The notes under the pieces are model-generated. The model was given only the letters and a program-made list of their open reading frames with translations, searched no databases and was not told the origin of the DNA. Shown one piece after another: positions 17,918-25,739 of a DNA stretch of 64,000 nucleotides. The DNA comes from an uncultured Clostridia bacterium (GTDB taxonomy: Bacteria > Bacillota > Clostridia > Oscillospirales > Acutalibacteraceae), in assembly GCA_904420155.1 (NCBI GenBank), contig CAJFUH010000003.1, positions 1-64,000 of the forward strand, given 5' to 3'. Numbering within the stretch: position 1 is the stretch's first letter; each line of letters starts with the position of its first letter. The position numbers were made by a program, and so were the translations under genes.

Positions 17918-19096
17918 TTAATGATGGAATAAACGGATGCCTGTAAAGGCCATCGCCATATGATACTTATTACAGGTATCTATCACATTATCATCCCGGA
18001 TAGAACCTCCCGGCTGGGCAATATACTGCACGCCACTGCGATGTGCCCGTTCAATATTATCACCAAAGGGGAAGAATGCGTCCGAGCCCAAAGATACCCC
18101 TGTTAGAGTGCTTATCCATGCACGCTTTTCCTCTCTGCTCAGAGGCTCCGGCTTCTCTTCAAAAAACTGTTCCCAAATACCGTCCGCCAAAACATCCATA
18201 TAATCGTCTGAGATATATACATCGATGGTATTGTCTCTATCCGGACGGCGGATCCCTTCCTTAAATTTTAAGCCTAAAACCTTCGGATGTTGACGCAAGT
18301 ACCAGATATCCGCTTTGTTACCTGCCAGCCGAGTACAATGTATTCTGGACTGTTGTCCGGCTCCGACGCCGATAGCCTGACCGTCCTTGGTATAGCAGAC
18401 AGAATTAGACTGGGTATATTTTAATGTGATCAGCGCAAGCACCAGATCCCGTTTTGCACTTTCCGGCAACTCTTTGTTTTCTGTTACTATATTTTGAAGC
18501 AGATCCTTATCAATCCGTAAATCGTTTCTGCCCTGCTCAAAAGTCACGCCATAAACCTGTTTATGTTCTACAGGATCGGGGACATAACTCTCATCAATTG
18601 CTACAATATTATAATTTCCTTTGCGTTTTCCTTTCAAAATGGACAATGCCTCTTTGGTATAGCCGGGAGCGATAATGCCATCAGAAACTTCTCGGGCAAT
18701 TAACGTAGCTGTAGATGCATCACATGTATCGGAAAGCGCAATCCAGTCCCCATAAGAAGACATACGATCCGCCCCCCTTGCTTTTGCATAAGCACAAGCC
18801 AAAGGAGAAAGCTCCAAGTCATCTACAAAATAGATTTTTTTCAGTGTTTCAGACAGCTCCGTCCCCACAGCAGCCCCTGCTGGACTTACATGTTTAAACG
18901 AAGTAGCACACGGTAATTGAGTAGCTTCTTTCAATTCCTTTACCAATTGCCAGCTATTAAAGGCATCCAAAAAATTGATATAACCAGGCTTGCCGTTGAG
19001 AACTTGGATTGGAAGTTCTTTTCCATCCTGCATAAAAATACGAGATGGGACTTGATTCGGATTACATCCATATTTTAACAAAAGTTCCTTTGCCAT
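17918..19096 (-). CDS. purH: Stand-alone AICAR transformylase
   Basis: This 392-residue protein contains only the formyltransferase half of PurH. TSFKHVSPAGAAVG carries the Lys-His pair used in catalysis, and VGAGQQSRIHCTRLAG is the later signature. It transfers a formyl group from 10-formyl-THF to AICAR to give FAICAR. The N-terminal MGS-like IMP cyclohydrolase domain of ordinary PurH is absent. The next step must be done by the PurO-type protein encoded 17 bases upstream, which supports a physically split function. Confidence 0.92.
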   Translation of the reverse strand: MAKELLLKYGCNPNQVPSRIFMQDGKELPIQVLNGKPGYINFLDAFNSWQLVKELKEATQLPCATSFKHVSPAGAAVGTELSETLKKIYFVDDLELSPLACAYAKARGADRMSSYGDWIALSDTCDASTATLIAREVSDGIIAPGYTKEALSILKGKRKGNYNIVAIDESYVPDPVEHKQVYGVTFEQGRNDLRIDKDLLQNIVTENKELPESAKRDLVLALITLKYTQSNSVCYTKDGQAIGVGAGQQSRIHCTRLAGNKADIWYLRQHPKVLGLKFKEGIRRPDRDNTIDVYISDDYMDVLADGIWEQFFEEKPEPLSREEKRAWISTLTGVSLGSDAFFPFGDNIERAHRSGVQYIAQPGGSIRDDNVIDTCNKYHMAMAFTGIRLFHH

Positions 19097-19113
19097 AACA
19101 CTATTCCCTTTCC

Positions 19114-19821
19114 CTAATTTTTATTTATAATCCGTGTTTCGCTTTCTCCGGTTCTGATATCGATGAAACGGACAAAAAGAGAAACCTTATTGTCTTTATG
19201 GAGGCTGTTCCACACGCTATCGGTAAAGGTATCAATATCTCCCTCTACAGCCACCAACTCCGGTTCCCCTTCAAAAGAAGGAATTGGATCCCCATCACAG
19301 CGATAAGTATGAATAAAATGGCCTTCCCCGGCTACAGGAGCAGAATATTCATAGAAAAAGCGCTGTACAGAATCCGGATTTCCCCCCGCACTTTTTAAAA
19401 TGGATAGCTTATAACGAAATTCTCCATCTAATTCCACAACGCCGGAAATGCGAGGAGTATAATTAGGGGCGTCCGGTTCAAAGGTTCGAGTACGTAGCGC
19501 CTCTTCAAAACTCTTTCCTTGCTGTAGAAAATCATAAATGGTATCGGTTTGATCTCCATTGGTCACTATAGTAGTCTTTCCCCATACACGCACAGGTGAA
19601 TAAATAATCAAAGAAGGATCAACCAATTTGGCGGGATCAAACGCCTGGGTCTTCAGACCGGCCCCATCCTCTACGAATACCCGATTTCTGCTGTTCTCGC
19701 TGCGTCCCATAATGAAATAAGCAATCACCGCATGATTTCCATCCCTGCTTTTTCCCAGCAGAATCCCTCTTCCCGGATAAGCATTTTGATTTAACTCTTG
19801 TTCTATATTCTTGATCTGCAT
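19114..19821 (-). CDS. purO: IMP cyclohydrolase, PurO type
   Basis: The 235-residue protein starts YPGRGILLGKSRDGNHAVIAYFIMGRS, the N-terminal pattern of the archaeal-type PurO cyclohydrolase (Ntn-hydrolase fold). It later shows PNYTPRISG and ILKSAGGNPDSVQRFFYEY. It closes FAICAR to IMP. It lies between purN and the transformylase gene with gaps of 7 and 17 bases. The family is typical of archaea but is used by many anaerobic Clostridia in place of the PurH N-terminal domain. Confidence 0.87.
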   Translation of the reverse strand: MQIKNIEQELNQNAYPGRGILLGKSRDGNHAVIAYFIMGRSENSRNRVFVEDGAGLKTQAFDPAKLVDPSLIIYSPVRVWGKTTIVTNGDQTDTIYDFLQQGKSFEEALRTRTFEPDAPNYTPRISGVVELDGEFRYKLSILKSAGGNPDSVQRFFYEYSAPVAGEGHFIHTYRCDGDPIPSFEGEPELVAVEGDIDTFTDSVWNSLHKDNKVSLFVRFIDIRTGESETRIINKN

Positions 19822-19828
19822 GGTTCCG

Positions 19829-20455
19829 TTACTCCTTTATCATGGCTTTCCCATTTTGTACCTGAATCTTTCCTTGGCAAAACAGGGAGACCGCTCGAGG
19901 CAATAAACGCCATTCGGCTTGTTCCATCACGCGTCTCTGTAGCGTTTCCGGCGTGTCATCAGGCTGGACCTCTACCGCCTTTTGTAAGAGAATCGGCCCG
20001 CCGTCGCATACCTCATTGACAAAATGCACGGTAGCGCCCGTTACCTTAACCCCTGCGTCCAATACCGCCTGATGCACACGCAATCCATAATACCCTTTTC
20101 CGCAAAAAGAAGGGATCAAAGCGGGATGTACATTGATAATCCGGTTTGGATAGGCTTCCACCACAGATTTCCCAATAATGGTCATAAATCCGGCCAACAC
20201 AATCAGATCTGTGTTATGTTTTTTCAGTAATTGCACTAAGGCTTTATCATACTCTTCCGCCGTGGCATAGTCCTTACGGATAATGATCTCTGTATCTATC
20301 CCAGCGTTTCGGGCACGCTGCAACGCATAGGCATCCGGCCTACTAGAAATAACGCAATGGATACGCCCTCCTTTGATCTCCCCTCTGGACTGGGCATCCA
20401 GCAAAGCTTGTAGGTTCGTACCCCCTCCGGATACCAGAACGGTCACATTTAGCAT
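19829..20455 (-). CDS. purN: GAR formyltransferase
   Basis: PurN (208 residues) converts GAR to FGAR with 10-formyl-THF. VLVSGGGTNLQALLDA, the catalytic INVHPALIPSF with Asn-x-His, and GATVHFVNEVCDGGPIL with the catalytic Asp are present. The start overlaps the end of purM by seven bases, so translation is coupled. Confidence 0.97.
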   Translation of the reverse strand: MLNVTVLVSGGGTNLQALLDAQSRGEIKGGRIHCVISSRPDAYALQRARNAGIDTEIIIRKDYATAEEYDKALVQLLKKHNTDLIVLAGFMTIIGKSVVEAYPNRIINVHPALIPSFCGKGYYGLRVHQAVLDAGVKVTGATVHFVNEVCDGGPILLQKAVEVQPDDTPETLQRRVMEQAEWRLLPRAVSLFCQGKIQVQNGKAMIKE

Positions 20456-21483
20456 AACACGACTCCCTCATCTCCAGTGACGACTTCCCCTAAAACCACG
20501 GCGCCTTCTCCAGAAGCGCGCACTGCTTCTACCGCTTGATCCACCTGTTCCGAAGGAATCACAACACACATTCCCACGCCCATATTAAACGTATTGAACA
20601 TATCATGTTCCGAAATATTTCCTTCTTTTTGCATGACTTGGAATATGGGCAGCACTGGTACCGCCGTCTTATTGATCTTAGCCGTCAATCCCGCAGACAT
20701 CATACGCGGAATATTTTCATAGAAACCACCGCCGGTGATGTGTGAAACTGCTTTGACGTCACATTTGCTGGTCAAAGATTTCATAGCTTTCACATAGATC
20801 TTAGTGGGAGTAAGCAGTTCTTCTCCCAAGGTCTTTCCAAACTCTGCAATGTATTTCTTAGAATTTTGCTCATTGATATCAAAAATACGGCGTACCAAAG
20901 AAAATCCATTGGAGTGGACACCGGAGGATTTAATGCCAATAATAGCATCTCCCGCTTGCAGCCGAGTACCGTCAATCATTTTTTTACGATCCACGATCCC
21001 CACAGAAAAGCCGGCTACATCATAATCCCCGACAGGATAAAAACCTGGCATTTCGGCAGTCTCCCCTCCTATCAGAGCACAACCGGACTGCACGCAACCT
21101 TCCGCAATACCGGATACAATGCAAGCCACTTGTTCTGGGATATTTTTGCCCAGGGCGATATAATCCAGGAAGAAGAGCGGCTGAGCTCCTACCGTGATGA
21201 TATCGTTGACACACATGGCCACACAGTCAATACCAATGGTATCGTGCTTGTCCATCAAAAAGGCAATCTTTAGTTTCGTCCCTACGCCATCGGTACCGGA
21301 GACGAGGATAGGCTCTTCCATCCCCGCTAAATCTGGTTGAAACAAACCGCCAAAACCACCAATACTGGAAATCGCTCCGGGAATTTTGGTACGGGCTACA
21401 TGCTGTTTCATCAATTCTACTGCTTTATAGCCTGCTGTTACATCTACACCCGCTGCCTTATAGCTATCGCTAAAACTTTTCAT
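20449..21483 (-). CDS. purM: AIR synthetase (FGAM cyclo-ligase)
   Basis: PurM (344 residues) closes FGAM to AIR with ATP. SGTDGVGTKLKIAF, CVNDIITVGAQPLFFLDY and the GGETAEMPGFY signature are all intact. A 106-base gap separates it from purF, with no hairpin I can recognise. Confidence 0.98.
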   Translation of the reverse strand: MKSFSDSYKAAGVDVTAGYKAVELMKQHVARTKIPGAISSIGGFGGLFQPDLAGMEEPILVSGTDGVGTKLKIAFLMDKHDTIGIDCVAMCVNDIITVGAQPLFFLDYIALGKNIPEQVACIVSGIAEGCVQSGCALIGGETAEMPGFYPVGDYDVAGFSVGIVDRKKMIDGTRLQAGDAIIGIKSSGVHSNGFSLVRRIFDINEQNSKKYIAEFGKTLGEELLTPTKIYVKAMKSLTSKCDVKAVSHITGGGFYENIPRMMSAGLTAKINKTAVPVLPIFQVMQKEGNISEHDMFNTFNMGVGMCVVIPSEQVDQAVEAVRASGEGAVVLGEVVTGDEGVVLC

Positions 21484-21589
21484 AATTTCCTCCGCAACTC
21501 TGTATTCATGGTGAAATCAATCGTTTCTGACAATTGGCCGACTGCCTAGCGAAAAGGATTTTGTTTCACCTATCATTTTATATTGATTT

Positions 21590-23008
21590 TTATTTTTTAA
21601 TCTTTTGAGAAAACTTATCGACCGGTTTTTCCTCTGGTACTTCAATGGGATAGTTTCCAGTAAAGCAAGCATCACAGAAATCAATGTTAGCCTCTTTTGC
21701 AATCCCATGGATTCCTTCGATACTTAAATACCCTAGAGAATCCGCGCCAATGGTTTTGCATACTTCATCCAATGGCATCCTGCATGCAATCAACTTATCG
21801 CGGGAATCAATATCGGTTCCAAAATAACAAGGGTTTAGGAATGGCGGAGAAGAAATCCGCATATGTACTTCCTTAGCGCCGGCTTCCCTCAGCATCTGCA
21901 CAATGTGGGCGCAAGTGGTACCGCGCACAATAGAATCATCAATTAATACAATCCTTTTCCCTGAAATAGCGGCAGATAGAGCATTGAGCTTAATCCTCAC
22001 CGCACGCTCTCTTTTCTTCTGGGTATCTTGGATAAAGGTACGGCCAATGTACTTATTTTTGATCAAAGCGATTCCATAAGGGATCCCGGATTCTAAAGAA
22101 TAGCCTAACGCCGCGTCCAGGCCAGAATCCGGTACGCCGCATACCAAATCCGCTTCTACCGGATGTTCTTTGGCCAAAGCCATACCTGCTCTCTGCCGGG
22201 CCAGATGAACGCTGACCCCCTCCACGGTGGAATCCGGACGGGCAAAATAAACATATTCAAATATACAAAAAGACGTTTTTTCCTGGCATTTTTCCGTATA
22301 GCTATGCAGTCCATCCTGATCGATCACCACAACTTCTCCCGGTTTGACATCCCGGACAAACTCCGCCCCCAAACTATCAAAAGCGCAGGTTTCTGAGGAA
22401 AGCATATAACTGTTTCCTCGCTTTCCTATGGACAACGGACGGAATCCATGTGGATCTCTCGCACCAATCAGCTTTCTAGGGGACATCAGGACCAAAGAAT
22501 AGGCCCCTTTTACCTTATCCATCATGGCCTGTACCGCACGTTCAATCGATCTCTGTTTCAGCCGTTCCCGAGCAATGACATAGGCGATCAATTCCGCGTC
22601 ACAGTTCGTTTGAAAAATGGCCCCATCTTTTTCCAAATCCTGACGGATCTCGTCAAAATTAGAAATAGCGCCATTGTGTCCAATAGCAATGGTGCCCTTC
22701 ACATAACGCATGACCAAAGGCTGGGCGCTGGCCCTCTCTTGCTTGTTACCGGGAGCGTAGCGCACGTGGCCCACCGCCATAGTGCCGTCTCCCAAGTCTT
22801 TAAGGGTCCTCTCTGTAAAAACTTCCGGAACCAAACCTACGTCTTTATGGAACGAGATAACCCCGTCGTCATTAACGGCGATACCTGCGCTTTCTTGGCC
22901 TCTATGCTGCAAAGCATACAGCGCCAAATAGGTCTCGTCCACTACTCCTTGACGATCTGGATCGTATACACCGAACAGACCACATTCCTCATGGGGCTTT
23001 TCTGTCAT
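21590..23008 (-). CDS. purF: Amidophosphoribosyltransferase
   Basis: PurF (472 residues) commits PRPP to purine synthesis. Processing before Cys in PHEECGLFGVYD would release an N-terminal propeptide and expose the catalytic cysteine of the glutaminase domain. The PRPP loop is VLIDDSIVRGTTCAH. Cysteines in LIACRMPLDEVC and FCDACFTGNYP fit the oxygen-sensitive 4Fe-4S form found in Bacillus. It is the second gene of the operon, behind purE. Confidence 0.98.
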   Translation of the reverse strand: MTEKPHEECGLFGVYDPDRQGVVDETYLALYALQHRGQESAGIAVNDDGVISFHKDVGLVPEVFTERTLKDLGDGTMAVGHVRYAPGNKQERASAQPLVMRYVKGTIAIGHNGAISNFDEIRQDLEKDGAIFQTNCDAELIAYVIARERLKQRSIERAVQAMMDKVKGAYSLVLMSPRKLIGARDPHGFRPLSIGKRGNSYMLSSETCAFDSLGAEFVRDVKPGEVVVIDQDGLHSYTEKCQEKTSFCIFEYVYFARPDSTVEGVSVHLARQRAGMALAKEHPVEADLVCGVPDSGLDAALGYSLESGIPYGIALIKNKYIGRTFIQDTQKKRERAVRIKLNALSAAISGKRIVLIDDSIVRGTTCAHIVQMLREAGAKEVHMRISSPPFLNPCYFGTDIDSRDKLIACRMPLDEVCKTIGADSLGYLSIEGIHGIAKEANIDFCDACFTGNYPIEVPEEKPVDKFSQKIKK

Positions 23009-23069
23009 TCTGAGTGCCTCCTTCTTTATTCTTTCTTATGCTTATACAATTGTTGAATCTTTTTGCATG

Positions 23070-23576
23070 TTAAAGCGCTTCTATCTTTGCCTGTAACTCC
23101 GCATCTTTCTTAGCAACGCCTTCTGCCATTTCTTTTTTCATCTGTGCGAGACGAGAGGCTAATCTATCATCTGATAGAGAAAGCATCTGGGCCGCTAACA
23201 ATGCCGCGTTATTGGCTCCGTCAATCGCCACGGTGGCTACAGGGATCCCGCTAGGCATCTGTACCGTTGCCAACAATGCGTCCAACCCATCTAATGTGGA
23301 AGATTTCACAGGAATCCCAATAACAGGCAACGTTGTATGGGCCGCTAATACACCTGCCAAGTGTGCGGCCTTTCCTGCGGCAGCAATGATGACGCCGAAC
23401 CCATTTTCCCGGGCCGCAGAAGAAAACTGGGCAGCCTGTTCCGGGGTGCGATGCGCAGACATCACATGTACTTCTACCGGAATTTCCAGGGACTTTAAAG
23501 TCTTCACTGCGCCGGAAACCACAGGAAAATCACTATCGCTCCCCATAATCACTGCGACTTTTTTACAATCGGCCAT
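23070..23576 (-). CDS. purE: N5-CAIR mutase / AIR carboxylase
   Basis: PurE (168 residues) rearranges or carboxylates AIR to CAIR. VIMGSDSDFPVV and VMSAHRTPEQ form the nucleotide-binding and catalytic blocks, and AAHLAGVLAAHTTLPVIG is the conserved core. No purK is visible, so whether it acts as class I or II is open. It is the first structural gene of the operon, with SD AAGGAG. It follows a leader of about 210 bases with an attenuator-like terminator. Confidence 0.97.
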   Translation of the reverse strand: MADCKKVAVIMGSDSDFPVVSGAVKTLKSLEIPVEVHVMSAHRTPEQAAQFSSAARENGFGVIIAAAGKAAHLAGVLAAHTTLPVIGIPVKSSTLDGLDALLATVQMPSGIPVATVAIDGANNAALLAAQMLSLSDDRLASRLAQMKKEMAEGVAKKDAELQAKIEAL

Positions 23577-23633
23577 ATTCTATTACTCCTTATTATATTT
23601 TTCCCGATCTAGGAGGTAAATCGTTCTTTACGC

Positions 23634-23675
23634 AAAAAATTCAGGCTGCGGCATCTAAATAAATACCACAGCCTG
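23634..23675 (-). terminator. Attenuator terminator in the purE leader
   Basis: On the minus strand CAGGCTGTGG pairs with CCGCAGCCTG (ten pairs counting one G-T, 14-base loop) and is followed by AATTTTTTG. It stands between the leader ORF and purE, so any read-through into the pur genes must bypass it. Confidence 0.8.
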
Positions 23676-23680
23676 ATTTC

Positions 23681-23764
23681 TCATGCTGACTCTGAGTTGT
23701 GCGCAATTTCCCCATGGTACACAAAACGCCAAGTAAAAAGCTTTCCTATGAAGAAACCATTCAT
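23681..23764 (-). CDS. Putative purE leader peptide (27 residues)
   Basis: An ATG with a near-perfect SD (GGGAGG, eight bases upstream) opens a 27-codon frame ending in TGA. The peptide starts MNGFFIGKLFTWRF and ends EIAHNSESA. The aromatic and basic N-terminal half and the strong SD argue for real translation. The stop codon is about five bases before the terminator hairpin, so a ribosome paused there would cover the left arm. I infer a regulatory leader peptide; no homologue is known to me. Codons show no obvious run of a single regulatory amino acid, so nucleotide- or rate-sensing is more likely than amino-acid attenuation. Confidence 0.55.
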   Translation of the reverse strand: MNGFFIGKLFTWRFVYHGEIAHNSESA

Positions 23765-23795
23765 GCACACTACCTCCCAGATACACTCCTCTTTC

Positions 23796-23824
23796 ATTTT
23801 ATTGCATCATGCATATAAATTCAA
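23796..23824 (-). promoter_or_regulatory. Promoter of the purine operon
   Basis: On the minus strand TTGAAT and TAAAAT are 17 bases apart, placing a start near 23788 and a leader of roughly 210 bases before purE. No guanine- or PRPP-riboswitch consensus is recognisable in that leader. Confidence 0.65.
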
Positions 23825-23916
23825 GAGCTTATGTCCACAACTTCACAAATTTGTATCTATATGGTGAGGAAGCCTTTGTTTTCTTTACTATTTTGTTAAA
23901 TTTGACTTGTTTCTAC

Positions 23917-24828
23917 TTAATTCCCCTTTGGGGCATCGCTTACTACCAGCTCTTTCAAGGATGTTGCCAAACTGGCCATAGACTGGATCTCAGACGGAAT
24001 GATAATTTTCGTCGCCTTACCATCCGCCGCTTTCTCAAACGCTTCCAAGCTCTTCAAGGCGATAACGCGGTCCGAGGGATTGGCCTCGTTGAGCATTTGC
24101 AGACTGTCTGCATAAGCTTTTTGCACAGAAAGGATCGCTTCCGCCTCGCCTTGCGCTTCACGGATCTTGGTTTCCTTAATGGCATCAGCCTTTAAAATAG
24201 CAGCTTCCTTATGACCCTCTGCTACCAAAATTTCACTGCGTTTTTCACCTTCCGCATCCAGGATCTTAGCGCGGCGTTCACGCTCTGCTTTCATCTGTTT
24301 TTCCATGGCGTCCTGGATTTCACGAGGCGGAAGGATATTCTTTAGTTCGACACGGTTTACTTTTATCCCCCAGGGGTCCGTGGCTTCATCCAAGATCACA
24401 CGAATTTTGGAATTGATGATATCACGGGAAGTTAAGGTGTGATCCAGTTCCATCTCGCCAATAATATTTCTTAATGTAGTTGCGCTCAGGTTTTCAATGG
24501 CAGAAATGGGACTTTCTACCCCATAAGCGTAAAGTTTGGGGTCTGTAATCTGGAAATATACCACGGTATCAATCTGCATCGTAACGTTATCTTTGGTAAT
24601 AACCGGCTGAGGCGGAAAATCCACCACTTGTTCTTTCAAAGATACTTTTTTGGCGATACGGTCTGCAAAAGGAATTTTGACATGCAATCCGGTACCCCAG
24701 GCGGAATGGAAAGCGCCTAAGCGCTCTACTACATAAGCATGCGCTTGCGGAACCACCTTGACATTAGCAATTAAAATCAGCAAAATAACGATAACCAATG
24801 CGATGACTACATAAACAATAGGTTCCAT
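23917..24828 (-). CDS. SPFH/stomatin-like membrane protein
   Basis: The 303-residue protein has one N-terminal membrane helix (VYVVIALVIVILLILIA) and a band-7 domain (VVPQAHAYVVERLGAFH to LDEATDPWGIKVNRVELK). A long charged coiled-coil (KQMKAERERRAKILDAEGEK, repeated Ala/Glu) and a hydrophobic end follow. Stomatins form ring-like oligomers that organise membrane microdomains. The gene follows an NfeD-family gene by 78 bases, the usual pairing. Confidence 0.92.
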   Translation of the reverse strand: MEPIVYVVIALVIVILLILIANVKVVPQAHAYVVERLGAFHSAWGTGLHVKIPFADRIAKKVSLKEQVVDFPPQPVITKDNVTMQIDTVVYFQITDPKLYAYGVESPISAIENLSATTLRNIIGEMELDHTLTSRDIINSKIRVILDEATDPWGIKVNRVELKNILPPREIQDAMEKQMKAERERRAKILDAEGEKRSEILVAEGHKEAAILKADAIKETKIREAQGEAEAILSVQKAYADSLQMLNEANPSDRVIALKSLEAFEKAADGKATKIIIPSEIQSMASLATSLKELVVSDAPKGN

Positions 24829-24906
24829 AAACGTGATACCTCCTCAATTTTATTCATAACTGGAGATGGAAAAGATTTGTACTTTTGAAATGAAACGAAT
24901 TTCCCA

Positions 24907-25341
24907 TTAAGAAATTACTTTTACCAATAATTTAACTCCTTCAATCGATTCCACTTCTACATTGGCGCCCTTGGGAATGACAGCGCCATCTGCAGCTCGT
25001 GCGGTCCAGACGCTTCCAGACACATTGACTTGACCTACACCCAGTTCGTTGTTGATTTCCATCGTAACCAGACCAGTCTTGCCGATATAACGGCCAGCGT
25101 TGGTATCCTCCTTTTTAAAGCGCATCATCTTTTTAACCAAAGGACGCGTAAGGATCAGCATTACTGTGGAAACTGCCGCAAACACGATCAGCTGAACCGG
25201 AAGAGACACTCCAAACAAACTGACAATGAAAGCGACAAGTGCACCGAAGACGAACCAGATAGATACCATCTGTGTGGTAAGCCCCTCAACAATAGCCATG
25301 ACTACTATGACACCCAACCATACATAAGGCATAGGATCCAT
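24907..25341 (-). CDS. NfeD-family membrane protein
   Basis: The 144-residue protein has three to four hydrophobic segments in its first 75 residues (VWLGVIVVMAIVEGLT, WFVFGALVAFIVSLFGV, LIVFAAVSTVMLILT) and a C-terminal OB-fold domain (IGKTGLVTMEINNELGVGQV). It is the short NfeD form without a protease domain. The ATG chosen has GGAGG eight bases upstream; the GTG three codons earlier overlaps the SD. It works with the adjacent stomatin-like protein, by analogy with other such pairs. Confidence 0.88.
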   Translation of the reverse strand: MDPMPYVWLGVIVVMAIVEGLTTQMVSIWFVFGALVAFIVSLFGVSLPVQLIVFAAVSTVMLILTRPLVKKMMRFKKEDTNAGRYIGKTGLVTMEINNELGVGQVNVSGSVWTARAADGAVIPKGANVEVESIEGVKLLVKVIS

Positions 25342-25409
25342 TTTTTTCACCTCCTGAAGGGAAAAGCGCTAAAGAATCACACTTTTTTATCCCCTTTGTT
25401 GTTGGCCTT

Positions 25410-25438
25410 ATCATAGCATAAACCTATGCAGAAAGCAA
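25410..25438 (-). promoter_or_regulatory. Promoter of the NfeD-stomatin operon
   Basis: On the minus strand TTGCTT and TATGAT are 17 bases apart, about 70 bases before the NfeD start. The rest of the 25439-25673 gap is A/T-rich and holds nothing else I can name. Confidence 0.6.
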
Positions 25439-25673
25439 AGCCGGTAGAAGCCGATTTCTATTGAATTTAAATAAACTTTTAAAACCTACTCTCCCAATCT
25501 TTCTCCCTTACATTCCAGCGAACCCAATCGGCTTCCCTCGCATTTTTTATGTTTTTATACAAGCCATATCTTTTATTTTTATAATTATTTTTTATTTTCA
25601 GAAAAAATCCTTATTTTTATAAGGCAAAACAAAGAAAATGTGAAAATTTTTCTCAATTTTATCGGATATAGAA

Positions 25674-25706
25674 ACAGGGACCCAGTCCTTTGGACCAGGT
25701 CCCTGT
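25674..25706 (-). terminator. Terminator of groESL
   Basis: ACAGGGACC with a partly paired inner stem and its complement lie 34 bases after the groL stop. The following minus-strand sequence is TTTCTATATC, a weak T-run. Confidence 0.7.
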
Positions 25707-25739
25707 AAATATGATCTATTTTCGGAAATCGCTGGTAGA

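Noticed and set aside
23577..23830. Guanine or PRPP riboswitch upstream of purE
   Set aside because: I could not find the conserved core bases of either aptamer in the leader.
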